A stretch of 64,000 nucleotides of DNA from Watersipora subatra (GCF_963576615.1 NC_088711.1:39242621-39306620); one strand, 5' to 3'. Shown: positions 1 to 10,250, counted from the first letter of the stretch. Translations and numbers: made by a program. The notes: generated from the letters alone by a model not told the origin.

Positions 1-893
1 CTCTCCCTCTCTGGCAAATGCTAGCGTTAGCTGCTATTGTATGTATTTAATTTTACATTTTAATTAATCACATTTCCTTGCATTTTTTATTTGTTGCTCT
101 TTGAGAGCATGTGGTAAGTTAGGACAATAACCAACATGTTCTTTCTGTTACAATATATTGTTTTGAGTGTTTTATTTGCATTTTAGAGTATGGAAACCAA
201 TTAAATATATATTTAATTGTTCTATATATAAATAAATTGCACCAACATGCGAGTAAATTGGCATACGAGCTCAGTCTCTGAATGCATTTAGCTCGTAAGT
301 CGAAGTATGACTGTAATGACTTTGGATGAGAAAGGCAAGAATCTTACACACATGGTAATGAATAATACCAATGATTTAGAAGTTTCTATATCATTGATAA
401 TACAAAGAGTGACCAAATAGAAATTAAACTAATAACAAACTAATGAGTCAAATGAGATTTAGAAGCAGTTACGCTGGACCACTGTATTAAACACCCATTA
501 GACATGACTGAAAATAACTAGACGAGATAGTTTTTGTCTAAGGTTGGTTGAACTAGATTCCTGCTTTGAATCGGCGAAGTGTATTCTGATTTTAGTATAG
601 CGATTTAGTATAGTTTTGAGTAGACTGTTGGCATGCACTGTACATGTAAAACCTTGATTGAGGTTATGTAATAAGACATATATGTTATTGTCTGTGATGT
701 TACTTGTTTAAAAGCTCTCTGTGTGATACCATAGCTCTCCATGTGTCAACGTAGGCACTTTTCTGCAGCAATACATATTCGGCCTATCAATCTGGTCACC
801 AATCCTCCTCTGTTTTTAACTGAGATTAGGGTTAGGTCATCCCTATTTCTACTTCCCACTATTTCTACATTGGTCAAGAACTTGATACACTCA
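1..893. other. Intergenic, nothing recognised
   Basis: AT-rich sequence with stops in all frames. I see no exon-like open stretch, repeat or inverted repeat that I can support. Confidence 0.5.
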
Positions 894-1303
894 TCACATT
901 TGAGTTAGAAAAAAATCCTCATCGCCGAACTCCTCATCTTCACCTTCCTCAGCTTTTGTCTCTTCTTTCTTTTTCTTTCTAGCCAGAGAATGTAGCAGGA
1001 GTTGGCCAGTTTTTTCAGCCCTTCTCACATCCAGATCAATACAGTTAACATTGGGACGTGGTGTGATATCTGCTTTTGTGAACAGTGCTCGAATTGCAGA
1101 TCTAAAGCACTGCACATCCGGGTTATTGTTATAGCCACCCTTAGATCGTATTGTGGAAAACAGAATCTCAATGTGATCCTGGTTGATCTTAAAGGTTAGG
1201 AAGTAGTTGATGTAAGGGTAGTTGCTGAAAAGATATTGAGCAATGCCATGTACAGATTTGGCTGCTGACTCAAAACCAATGACGAAATGAGGATGATTTT
1301 CCT
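894..1303 (-). pseudogene. P-element/THAP9-like transposase, C-terminal fragment
   Basis: On the minus strand an open stretch of about 130 codons reads in from position 1298. It contains NQDHIEILF followed by IRSKGGYNNNP. These match the conserved C-terminal block of P-element/THAP9 transposases (the 'SQDHLE..FG.IRSRGG.NNNPT' region). The protein then ends in a Lys/Glu-rich, acidic tail (KKKKEETKAEEGEDEE). Just upstream in the same frame are adjacent TAA and TAG stops (about 1299-1304), and beyond them a short in-frame continuation, so the copy is broken. The THAP domain and the catalytic core are not visible, so this is a remnant and not an active gene. Confidence 0.7.
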
Positions 1304-1923
1304 ATTATTTTCCACTAGCAGCTTTCAGCTTGGTGTCTTTAATCGGCATAGATAGCTTATGATATTGTTGAGAACTTCTTGTTTTGAGTTGAAGTTCTGT
1401 CTTGTTATGGGCAATTCAGGATATACCTGGGGTGTTGTGGTCTCTTGTGATGACATTTCACTAAGAATTTGGTCTTATTGTTACGTTTATGACTTAAAAA
1501 CTAGCATGCCAAGCGTGCTTCCACTACTAAACTTATTGCTCAATTGAAGGCTTTGATGCTGTGATGCACATCACTACGACGTAACGTCGTGAAAACAACA
1601 GCCAATTATAGGCCTCACTTTTGCTCAATTGTAATGATAGCTATTCGCCAATCTAGGGTTTACTATATCTATGGTATTGCCATCAGAAATAAGATAATAT
1701 TGGACCTAGCTTTTCAGTTATGGCAGCCGCAGCAACTCACTGTTTCAAGGAAAAAGAAAGCTCCGGACGAATGGATGAGCCTCCAATCCGTAAGTATGAC
1801 AAAAATAAACCATTTACCTATTAACCATATAAATGGCTAACCATACTAGAATGGCTTCAGTAAGTATTTAGTTTATCGTTATAAAGTACTTCTAAATAAT
1901 ATGTACCAATTTTTATGCTTTAG
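1304..1923. other. Non-coding, possible short exon at 1719-1796
   Basis: Mostly AT-rich and without recognisable genes. An ATG at about 1719 starts a short plus-strand reading ending at a GTAAGT donor-like site near 1791, but its phase does not join to the open stretch that begins at 1924. I do not claim a gene. Confidence 0.3.
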
Positions 1924-2115
1924 AGAACCGATGCTTGGTACGAAAATGTCCTTTTAAAAAGCCTATATGACAAATGGATTGAGAATGTCAGACTCTCTCA
2001 GGAAGTTGTAGACAAACTGTGCGATGAGGTGCAAGACGACATGGCACCAACAATTGAATGTGTGCATTCAATTGTTGGTGCCCAATTCAATTATTGTCAC
2101 CCAATCGACAATTGA
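1924..2115 (+). pseudogene. Possible exon fragment, unknown product
   Basis: A polypyrimidine-poor but usable acceptor (TTTATGCTTTAG) ends at 1923. It is followed by 63 open codons starting RTDAWYENVLLKSLYDKW and ending at a TGA at 2113-2115. The composition (Trp, Tyr, charged residues, few low-complexity runs) looks protein-like. No family is recognised. The last third runs through a perfect 40-bp hairpin (2043-2082), which is unusual inside coding sequence and argues that the fragment is no longer constrained. Confidence 0.3.
2043..2082. repeat. Perfect hairpin, 18-bp arms
   Basis: GGCACCAACAATTGAATG is followed by TGTG and then by its exact reverse complement. The 18-bp arms have no mismatch and the loop is 4 nt. 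The pairing stops at once on both sides. Confidence 0.9.
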
Positions 2116-2354
2116 CAGTTGTTCTACAAAGTAGAGAAGAAAGACATGAAAAAGCAATATGTCTAGAGAATATTACAAAGTATCATTATGTAAGTTACTT
2201 TGTTTAACTTGATATATCAGGAACCCAACACTGACAGTATGATGAGTAGATTTACACCAAGTGACGAGTAGAAAGATGACAGCTACTATAAAAAAAGTTG
2301 TAAGTGTTATTACTCAACATAAATTAATAAGTTAACTACATGTATGCTATAATA

Positions 2355-2357
<3 letters not shown>
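2116..2357. other. Non-coding spacer
   Basis: AT-rich sequence between the possible exon fragment and the TA microsatellite. Nothing recognised. Confidence 0.4.

Positions 2358-2444
<87 letters not shown>
2358..2444. repeat. (TA)n microsatellite
   Basis: About 87 bp of uninterrupted TA. Open reading frames on both strands here are products of the dinucleotide. It directly abuts the LINE-like fragment that follows. Confidence 0.98.
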
Positions 2445-2448
<4 letters not shown>

Positions 2449-2666
2449 AATATCTCCCTCTTGGAGAAGAAATTGAAAAATGCTGGAATGTAAGAACAAC
2501 TGTAATCCCAGTAGTCATTGGGGCACTGGGCGCAATAACACCGGCGCATAAAATGTGGCTTGCCCAAATACCAACAGTAATCAACTCAGGTGAGTTGCAG
2601 AAAAGTGCGCTATTGGGAACAGCTAAGATCTTGAGGCGAGTGCTCAAACTCCCAGGTCTCTGGTAG
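2445..2666 (+). pseudogene. Non-LTR retrotransposon (R2-like LINE) C-terminal remnant
   Basis: The plus-strand frame reads KCWNVRTTVIPVVIGALGA, then about 25 residues later LQKSALLGTAKILRRVL, and ends at a TAG at 2664-2666. The pairing 'W.V.T.VIPV.IGA.G' plus 'LQK.A.LGTA.ILR+VL' is the hallmark of the extreme C-terminus of R2/NeSL-type LINE polyproteins, downstream of the endonuclease domain. The upstream part is cut off by the TA microsatellite. After the stop, a GC-richer 3' tail of about 60 bp runs into a second short TA tract (about 2730-2747), which may be the original 3' end. No reverse transcriptase domain is present. Confidence 0.65.
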
Positions 2667-3084
2667 GAGACCCGAGTTAGAGCAGAAGTTACCACCCATA
2701 CGGGGTATCCGGGGTAAGGAAACAATTTTTTATATATATATATATATGTTTATGCAGTTTATGCGGTAGATGCAGCCAGTAATACGACGATAAATTGCAG
2801 TATATACGTATAATACAATCAATCATGGAAACTTTGTTAACACCGCCTGCAGAAACCACCAAGGGTATGTGGAAGCACTTAAAATCTAGCAAGCACTACC
2901 AAAGATAACTGAATTTACCATCACCCTAGCCCAGTACTTTTCCCTGACGTACGTACAGTGCCAACGGAAACAATGTTATGCAGCCATGGCATCCCAACTT
3001 GCAAGATCAGCATTCTGCAGGTGAGGTAGGGGCCTACCCGAAGACAGTGTCTCCTTCAATGGATCAACTCCTAAGACATACAGT
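2667..3084. other. LINE 3' tail and spacer
   Basis: Contains the 3' tail of the LINE remnant and a short TA tract; the rest shows no recognisable gene. Confidence 0.4.
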
Positions 3085-3785
3085 AAGTGTATATCAATTG
3101 CAACAACTGCATCAACTTCAGTGACTGCATCCCGCTGCATCATTTCCCACATCTATATTACCTGGCTCAACATAATTATATTACTGACTGCATGAACTGC
3201 AACCACCTCATCTAATGCAGCACCTGCATAAACTGTAGCATATACTGCCTTAATTGCATGAGCTGCATCAACTACTTGGACTAGGTTAATTGCATCAACA
3301 GCCTCCACCACATCAATTGCATCGACTTTATTGCATCGTCGGCGTAAGCTACACCAACCGCCTCCAATGCATAAACTTTCTTTACTCAATCAACTGCTTC
3401 AAGTCTTTCATATGCATCAACTGCATTATCTGCATCTTCGGAATCCTTGGCAGTAACTGCATCTACTGCTGCAACTGCATCGATCGCACCAATTGCATCA
3501 ATCATTGCATCGAGCACCAGTTACATGAACTGTTTCAACTGCATCGACTGTTTGGACTAGGTTAATTGCATTGACGGCATCAAATGCACCAATTGTATCA
3601 ACTGCAACAATTGCACCTACTGCACCAACAGCATCTACTGCCGCAACTGGATCAACTGAAGCAACTGAACCATCTTCATCAACTGCATACACAGCATCGA
3701 TAGCATCAGCTAAATTAACTGCATCAACTATATCAATTCCAACAACTGTATCAACTGCATCTACTGCAGCAATATAGCAAACTGC
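3085..3785. repeat. Degenerate minisatellite (GCATCAACT-like)
   Basis: About 700 bp dominated by variants of ACTGCATCAACTGCATC. The repeat steps are mostly multiples of 3, so long frames stay open on both strands (Thr/Ala/Ser-rich one way, Asp/Ala/Val-rich the other). There is no domain and the array is old (many substitutions between units). I treat it as non-coding. Confidence 0.8.
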
Positions 3786-4339
3786 GAAATGGAAAAATTG
3801 CAGAGCGAATTTACCTTTAATTTTAATGAAATATTCTACAGAAAACATCAAATACAATCCTTGAATACTACCCCAGTTGAGCAGCAGAGGAGAAAACGAG
3901 TATGCAATTAGTGGAAGAAGGATAAAGGGAGATACAGTTGGTAACTGAGATTCTAGAAGTCTAATTTAGAAACTGGAATTCTAGATTTTTGTTGGCATCT
4001 GAAAGTAAAAAGTCTCAAGTGTTTTGTTTGAACTCATTTATTCATGATCTGAGATGTTCAAATACCGACGTTTGATTGTACTACAATAAATCCAGTTGTG
4101 GGCCATTACTTATCATAGAATAACAGCGATTGTCATCATTCAGGGATTCAGAGGTAAGTAATTAATTATGCAGTGATGGGGTGATTAATATTTCAGTGAT
4201 AACGATTTCTCAAAAATAGACAAACAACAATGTTTATGTATCACATTTCTATCAGCTCTTTCAGTGCTCGGATGAGACAGAATTACTAGGGGAGGCCATT
4301 TATAATCTATACTGACATTAACTCAAACAGGCCATGAGT
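3786..4339. other. Non-coding, nothing recognised
   Basis: AT-rich with stops in all frames. Confidence 0.4.
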
Positions 4340-4500
4340 AATCTATATATATCTCAAAGTTTGTCTGTGTATCTGTGTATGTCCAGCTATAGCTATTAAA
4401 ACCTTGGAATCAAGAATCAGTATCGCAGAAGATTTGATCGCAGACCCTCCTGTGCGCCAGTACAAGACCCTTACCGATTAAGCCACGCGCTTGATGGATG
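4340..4500 (-). repeat. tRNA-derived SINE-like repeat
   Basis: Read on the minus strand it has a tRNA-like head: GTGGCTTAATCGGTAAGG resembles an A box and GCGATCAAATC resembles a B box about 35 nt further. The tail (TCAAAGTTTGTCTGTGTAT on plus) is shared with a second copy near 19700-19860. It does not fold into a full tRNA cloverleaf that I can defend. Confidence 0.55.
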
Positions 4501-4595
4501 CATTAGGCGATATATATCGTTCAATGGGTGCAAACACGCTACGGCTCTCCGTTACGACGCAACGTCATAGATGGCGGTAGCATATTTTTATCCCA

Positions 4596-5310
4596 CGACC
4601 AAACACGAGCGAAGCGGTTGTTTGGGAGATTTATGATAAATGCATATGTGCACACAACTCATGAAAGTTATTCATTAACGGCCGTCGCAAACCCTTGTAC
4701 CGAAATCTCATCAACAAATTTAACCATTTTACAATGGAGTCGTTTAAGTATAATAACGATACAAAACACATATAAACCTATTTAACTATGTTACCGAGTC
4801 TTTATTATTTGTAGAAAATTTTCTAAACCTTACCCATTTGATCGGATTATACATAAATAAACAGATTAATTCGGCCTGAAATCATCATTAAAACTTGACA
4901 AGCCTTATTTTTATCAAAATTAAAACCGGCAAATGAAACGCCGATCGACAGAGAATAGAACCATTAAGTCAGGCGCATTTCATTAAAAAAAACGCGCCCA
5001 TTTCACCAGTCTATAGCATTGTCGAAATGCCGAAGGTTTCTGTAATTAATGTGGAACTACTGTACTGAAAAGTAATCATTTCTTTTTTGCCAATTTCAAA
5101 GTGACTGACATTTTAGACACTTATAATGAGTACTTTGGTATTCCAACTGATGTCCAAAGCAGTGAAAGTAAAGGAAATGACGATGATATTTTTTTAACGA
5201 CTCTTATGAGATTATTACAATATTTAATTATAAGAATAATTATTTGATTTTTTAAGATTTAATTATAAGAATAAGCATTCGAATTTACAAGAACGAAGTA
5301 TATAGTGACC
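4596..5310 (+). repeat. Dispersed repeat, copy 1 (pairs with 44488-45090)
   Basis: Begins CACGAGCGAAGCGGTTGTTT and runs about 700 bp. Long blocks match the 44488-45090 copy in the same orientation, for example GGAGATTTATGATAAATGCA, CAAACCCTTGTACCGAAAT and the end block GAATTTACAA...GAAGTATATA. There is no coding capacity and I do not recognise the family. Confidence 0.8.
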
Positions 5311-5483
5311 GATGTTGGGCAATATGTTACCGTTATTATTTTTTCTAAAGTTTTGTTAAATAGATTTTCTAAAAATCTATATAAATATCACAACTTGATA
5401 TTGTTAGCTATGACGTTTTGAAATGTAAACAAACTTGTGCATTGGTTTTTTATTATTACTGTATGTATTACTATATTAATAAT
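5311..5483. other. Spacer
   Basis: Nothing recognised. Confidence 0.4.
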
Positions 5484-6204
5484 ACTAGCTGTGCCACCCG
5501 GCGTTGCCCGTGTAATAGAAGAGTATTTGAACAGAAAATTGATTTGTATTTAACATATAACAACATTTGCCATTCTAACTTTCAAATTACATTTCATGAG
5601 AAAAGTTTTTTGTCTTATAAACCATGAGAAGTAGTGAGAGTTCTGCTATTAGCCAGTTTAATAATGTGAGCGAACAGCTTCTCGTGACATTATGCTATGA
5701 CCCGCTTCATAAGCAAAGCAGTTAGGTTTTGCTCTGATATCATGACTTATATTGGCAAGCTATCAATTCGACTTCTGTAGTCCAGTGGCAAGGTATCAGA
5801 CAGGTAAACGGCTTGGTCCGAGACTGAATCCTCTTCGGAACGGAATATTTACTCCCAAGATTTTAAGATCTATAGTAACTCAAAGATCTAAGAAATCCAA
5901 ACACATGGATGGAGATTGAGAAATACATATATAGATTGGTTATTCTAATAATATCAGTGCATTCTACTTCTAATATTGCATTTCTCCTATTGCGGGGAGA
6001 GATACATATCTTTTCCTTTCATTATTGCTGTTTGTTGTACGTAATAACACCCACACCCAGTACATTACAGCTACCACTGCAGTTCTCCTATTACACTGCA
6101 GTGCCATTTGACTGCTAATATTGCATTTCTCAACCATCAGACTGTACCCTTTCTTTTTCCATTATCACTTTGGTCATGGGCTGTATGACAGGGGAATTTC
6201 TAGT
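5484..6204 (+). mobile_element. Helentron/HINE-like dispersed repeat, copy A
   Basis: Starts ACTAG followed by CTGTGCCACCCGGCGTTGCC and ends with GGGGAATTTCTAGT. The termini are therefore ACTAG...CTAGT. A small hairpin (GTCAT...ATGAC) lies about 12 nt before the 3' end. The 5' head recurs at 18777, 32775 and, reversed, near 20570-20600. The 3' end recurs at 45971-46032. Around 5775-5860 there is a tRNA-like stretch (TAGTCCAGTGGCAAGG, then GACTGAATCC). A non-autonomous Helitron2/Helentron relative would have a 3' hairpin and short inverted ends, but this is inference. A SINE/LINE tail is the alternative. Confidence 0.5.
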
Positions 6205-7018
6205 TTTATGCATGCTCAACCGTGAGAGCAAATACATGTAGTTCGCTCTTATTAGTAAGCTTACTCTAATTATCCATTGGCAATGCTAGGCTAATAACAA
6301 GTGGCAGGCAACTACATTACCCCTCATTGTTTAAAGGCTGATTTCTAATACCCGGGCATCCAGCCAGTACTACTAATAACGGTAGAAATCACAAGAAACT
6401 AACATGCCTGTTGTTGACATTTTAGCCACCTAGCAAATGGGTATAAATGTAATGCCATAACTTTTAATAAACACTAGAGGAGAGGTCAAATAAATAAGCC
6501 CAAAGGTTAGTTATAATTGTGATTAGGCAACACCATATCAAAGGCAGTTGCCCTTTAATTGTAGTGATGATAAACATAACCATCTGTATTTGGTCAGACA
6601 TATAATTGTAAAAATGTACACTATGAACTACCCAAAAGTCATTCAAGGATGCAAAACGAAAACTCAACTAAGCAATCTGAACAACTATAAAATAATTAAC
6701 CAAGACATAGAAAAATGATTTATAAGTTAACAGTTTGCTATAGATGTGATGATTTCACCAAATCACAGGTGCTGCTCCTAATTCCAGATAGATTTTTATT
6801 AACCAAATTAAAAATATGAACTGAAACGGAGACCGGTCAGCGTATACTGGCCACCATAAACCAGTGACCATAAACCAAATGCATATGAGATGCAAGCTCT
6901 CAAAATAATTATGCTGTTCAACTTTGATAAAAGGAAGTAATTCCCAAAAAGTATGGAGTAAATTGAATAAGTTAATACATTGAATTGTAACTATAAATAT
7001 GTAAGACAATTATGACTG
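6205..7018. other. Region downstream of the OTULIN-like gene, nothing recognised
   Basis: It lies 3' of the last exon of the OTULIN-like gene on the minus strand, so it could hold its 3' UTR and downstream sequence. I see no supported coding segment. Confidence 0.4.
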
Positions 7019-7216
7019 TCAACGACGACACCTCTTGCAAACAAGAGGCTTGAGTGGTGTATTGTAATGTCTATCGTCTTCAGCTATAATTGGAACTAAT
7101 GGCCTTGAACAATCCTCCTCAGGAAATAAGGCTATAAAATCTACCTCCCCGTATTGGTAAAGCCGAAATGATTGTAAAGTTACACCAAAGCTGTAGCCGA
7201 GTAGACACATCTCAAC
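7019..7216 (-). CDS. OTULIN-like deubiquitinase, exon 7 (last; catalytic His/Asn)
   Basis: The acceptor CTTTTGCCAG ends at 7217. The exon then reads VEMCLLGYSFGVTLQSFRLY and, near the end, IAEDDRHYNTPL, then KPLVCKRCRR and a TGA at 7019-7021. 'VEMfLLaY...YRL.kY...F...yP' and 'AEDDRHYNiPv' are the closing blocks of the OTULIN/FAM105 OTU domain. The His and Asn of the catalytic site lie in DRHYN and both are conserved. The C-terminus ends in basic residues and lacks the PDZ-binding tail known from vertebrate OTULIN. The exon joins in phase 0 to exon 6 at 21417. The intron between them is about 14.2 kb and contains the Polinton. Confidence 0.85.
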   Translation of the reverse strand, partial: VEMCLLGYSFGVTLQSFRLYQYGEVDFIALFPEEDCSRPLVPIIAEDDRHYNTPLKPLVCKRCRR

Positions 7217-7383
7217 CTGGCAAAAGATATGATAAGGCAATAAAATAACATCATCTCTGTTGTTCCAACCAATTCTAAAGTGAGTATTTACCTCTGTTCT
7301 TTTTTATCATACATGAGGAAGTCTCTATATTAGAGGAAGGGGTGTTCAGTAGTAGTCAGTCAGAGATTTAAATCTGATATATA
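7217..7383. other. Intron 6 sequence left of the Polinton
   Basis: Short intronic stretch between the acceptor of exon 7 and the target duplication. Nothing recognised. Confidence 0.6.
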
Positions 7384-7389
7384 TACAAC
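7384..7389. repeat. Target site duplication, left (TACAAC)
   Basis: TACAAC lies directly before the AGTAGTATG end of the element. It is repeated exactly at 18773-18778 after the CT end. A 6-bp duplication is the known length for Polinton integration. Confidence 0.95.
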
Positions 7390-7880
7390 AGTAGTATGTA
7401 GAGAGCAGATCTACACATAAAAGTGACGGATCCAGCGGGGGGATAGAAAAAGGGGGTTGCGAATTAAATTGGCTAGGGGTGTAGATTGAATTGCGTGGAG
7501 TTGAATGAGATGTTGGGGTTTGGGGGGAAATTGTGGTGTAGAGTAGGGGGTTGAATTCGAGGGGGTATGGATCCGCTCCTGGCGTAATCGGCGGATTATC
7601 TGTGGATGAGTCATCCGATTAGTGGGGGGATGAGTCATCCGATTAAACGCGGATTATCGCGGGATTAGTCGGGGGAATCGTCGCGGATTAGTCGGGCGAA
7701 TCGTCGCCGATTATCGGTGGAATAGTGGGGGTGAATATCTGGGACATCGAGGGCTGGATGGTTTTCCGGAGTGGATCTCGCGGATTATCGAGGAAAGCGA
7801 GAGATTACCTACTGGATGAGTGAGGGGGTTAATATCTGGGACACCGAGGGGTTGATTTTCCGGAGATTGTTATATATTTG
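7390..7880 (+). repeat. Polinton terminal inverted repeat, left
   Basis: Pairs with 18282-18772. By eye I find only two mismatches over 491 bp (AGGAAAGCG against AGGAGAGCG, and ACCTACTGG against ACCTACCGG). It is much more GC-rich than its surroundings. It contains short internal direct repeats: GATGAGTCATCCGATTA occurs twice, and variants of CGGATTAT/CGGATTAG occur many times. Such sub-repeats could serve binding of a terminal protein or replication factor; that is inference. Confidence 0.95.
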
Positions 7881-8422
7881 AAACATGGAATATATATGAG
7901 AAAGTGTTTATGTGCAAAGTGGAGAATGATATATATTTGAGAACGTTGAATATATATGAGAAAGTGTTTATGTACAAAGTTATTTTTTTGAAGATTTGAT
8001 GTTTTTGTAATGTTGAAGCTCTTGAATGGTTAAGAATTTTAAGGATTTTTATTTTCGGTTTTTTTTTTTATATATGTTGAATGAAAGATCAGTTTTATTA
8101 CAAAATTATTCACTTTAAAAGATATATTTATATGTATTATTCATTATTTCCATCATCATTTCGTTTCAATAAAAATAAAATAGTTTATGTTTAACTTGAA
8201 ATATATGAAATGTACAAGTAGATAAGTCACAATAAAGATAATATAGTATAAATGAAACATTGAATATATATAAGAAAATGTTCATGTACATTCTTTAAAA
8301 CGAAGTGTACAAGTAGATAAGTCAGAATAAAGATAATATAGTATAAATGAAACATTGAATATATATAAGAAAATGTTCATGTACATTCTTTAAAACGAAG
8401 TTTGTATCGAGTTGTTCATCAA
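7881..8422. repeat. AT-rich subterminal repeats
   Basis: A block with GAATATATATGAGAAAGTGT is present twice (7887 and 7948 regions). A 95-bp unit beginning TGTACAAGTAGATAAGTCA is tandemly duplicated almost exactly (8211-8305 and 8306-8400). The second unit ends just before the stop codon of the minus-strand gene, so it probably forms that gene's 3' region. Confidence 0.85.
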
Positions 8423-9340
8423 TCACTCATCGTCATCGGAAATAAGTGAGATAGCAGGATCCTTTTTGCATTGTACCGAACTCTCGTAAAATCTGCTTGC
8501 TTCTTCATGTCCCATGACTACTACATCGTAGTATTCGCGAGTATTGTGAGATGTTACTAGCCCCTTGTATATAATGATACCCGGATAATTTTCTTTCAAC
8601 GAAAGGGCACATCTCGAAGGCATCGTTAAAGTTCCTTGAACTTCCTCTCCATCAACTTTGGTTGAAAATGCTACAGTTGGTACCACATCCACATTGCCTT
8701 CACCATCTTTGTATTCACTTGCTCCAACATTGTGATAGTGGAAAATAGATGGTGCTTTGAACTCCTTGAGATGACGAATCTCGAAATGTTGTATAAGTTT
8801 TTCAAGTCTCTTCGATCTCAGATTGGCTAGAGTACGTTTCATGTCCGAGGGAGTTGAGGTTCCTTCTGTTACTCTTCTTAAGTCATGGTAACTTCCCTGT
8901 CCATTACTCTTAGGTTTTAATCCAAGATATACCATAATACTTGGATAAGACAGCGATCCATCCAGAAATCGTTGTGGAGCAAATACAGCAGTAGATTTAC
9001 TAATCCCATTTTCCACATAGTTGAAGTGAATGATACAGCACGCTCCATGGATCGAATGAGCTTCTTCCGTTTTTGTCACCTCCATAATCAATCCTATTGA
9101 AAGATCTGACATTCTCTGCAGTGATTTTGCTTCCATTAAAGTAGCCTTACTTAATGTTCTTAACTTGTCTGCCACATCTTTTACCCTTTGCTCCAAATTC
9201 GTTTCGATTTGGTTGGATTTCTTCTTCTTCGTAGGAGGAGTCGTGTTAGAAAGAGTTACAGGTGACATTTTCTTTTTCGACATCTTCACTGAACTATTCG
9301 ATCCAGGTTTTATCACTCCAGATTGAGTATTATCCTCCAT
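8423..9340 (-). CDS. Two-repeat protein of the Polinton, possibly OB-fold-like nucleic-acid binding
   Basis: 305 residues. The first 45 are Ser/Thr/Lys-rich with a KKKKS basic run that could be a nuclear localisation signal. Residues 46-80 look helical. Residues about 82-154 and 185-266 then resemble each other: each has a strand ending in 'hIxF', a turn with Gly, P-x-R (APQRF; MPSRC), about ten residues, then YPSIMVYLGL or YPGIIIYKGL, and finally YHDL or YYDV. I read this as an internal duplication. All-beta repeats ending in a K/L-G-L turn recall small single-strand-binding-like proteins encoded beside such polymerases, but no invariant motif proves it. The protein ends in an acidic SDDDE. 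It is transcribed away from the polymerase, across the palindrome array. Confidence 0.7.
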   Translation of the reverse strand: MEDNTQSGVIKPGSNSSVKMSKKKMSPVTLSNTTPPTKKKKSNQIETNLEQRVKDVADKLRTLSKATLMEAKSLQRMSDLSIGLIMEVTKTEEAHSIHGACCIIHFNYVENGISKSTAVFAPQRFLDGSLSYPSIMVYLGLKPKSNGQGSYHDLRRVTEGTSTPSDMKRTLANLRSKRLEKLIQHFEIRHLKEFKAPSIFHYHNVGASEYKDGEGNVDVVPTVAFSTKVDGEEVQGTLTMPSRCALSLKENYPGIIIYKGLVTSHNTREYYDVVVMGHEEASRFYESSVQCKKDPAISLISDDDE

Positions 9341-9485
9341 AGTTGTGTAGTGTGTTAATTCTCCGAGTTTGAATGAACAACTGATATCGTTTTAGTAAAA
9401 TTCTGCTGGTTATATACAATTCTCCTCATCAAATGATTAATGAGTTTTGATAAATTTAGTTGCATCATCCATAATATCAGAAGAC
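9341..9485. promoter_or_regulatory. 5' region of the minus-strand gene
   Basis: Short AT-rich stretch between the start codon of the 8423-9340 gene and the first palindrome of the array. It is the likely promoter side. No clear motif is identified beyond AT-rich blocks (GGTTATATACAATT). Confidence 0.35.
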
Positions 9486-10250
9486 TTTTCGCGAAATTGA
9501 AAATCGCGAGATTCAATTTCGCGAAAGTTGACTATATAATATATATAATGTGTAATTTCGCGAAATCCAATTTCGCGAAATTCAATTTCGCGAAAGATGA
9601 CTATATAATATATATAATGTGTAATTTCGCGAAATTCAATTTCGCGAAAGTTGACTATATAATATATATAATGTGTAATTTCGCGAAATTCAATTTCGCG
9701 AAAGTTGACTATATAATATATATAATGTGTAATTTCGCGAAATGGAATTTCGCGAAAGTTGACTATATAATATATATAATGTGTAATTTCGCGAAATTCA
9801 CTTTCGCGAAATTCAATTTCGCGAAAGTTGACTATATAATATATATAATGTGTAATTTCGCGAAATGGAATTTCGCGAAATTCACTTTCGCGAAATTCAA
9901 TTTCGCGAAAGTTGACTATATAATATATATAATGTGTAATTTCGCGAAATGGAATTTCGCGAAATTCGCTTTCGCGAAATTCAATTTCGCGAAAGTTGAC
10001 TATATAATATATATAATGTGTAATTTCGCGAAATGGAATTTCGCGAAATTCACTTTCGCGAAATTCAATTTCGCGAAAGTTGACTATATAATATATATAA
10101 TGTGTAATTTCGCGAAATGGAATTTCGCGAAATTCACTTTCGCGAAATTCAATTTCGCGAAAGTTGACTATATAATATATATAATGTGTAATTTCGCGAA
10201 ATCCAATTTCGCGAAATTCACTTTCGCGAAATCCAATTTCGCGAAAGTTG
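9486..10250. repeat. TTTCGCGAAA palindrome array
   Basis: About ten units of GACTATATAATATATATAAT plus GTGTAA are each followed by two to four copies of the palindrome TTTCGCGAAA (or TTCGCGAAA), spaced about 15 nt. Between palindromes the linker alternates TTCAA, TCCAA, TGGAA and TTCAC. Unit lengths are multiples of 3, so a frame happens to stay open along the array; its translation is only NFAK/YIIYIMC repeats and I do not regard it as a gene. The array lies between the divergent genes, where a shared promoter/enhancer or a replication origin would be expected. E2F-like or other CGCG-binding factors are possible readers. Confidence 0.9.

Noticed and set aside
2310..2725. Frames with long (IY)n runs
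   Set aside because: TA dinucleotide repeat; only the part after 2445 on the plus strand has meaning.
3153..3857. Ala/Val/Asp-rich and Thr/Ser-rich frames
   Set aside because: Translations of a degenerate repeat, open on both strands at once; no domain.
7411..7638. 75-codon frame at the Polinton ends (identical one at 18524-18751)
   Set aside because: It is inside the terminal inverted repeat, Pro/Thr/Ile-rich without motif; sharing between both ends follows from the repeat.
9486..10250. CRISPR-like look (regular palindromic repeats with spacers)
   Set aside because: The spacers are themselves repeated, not unique, and the setting is eukaryotic with introns.
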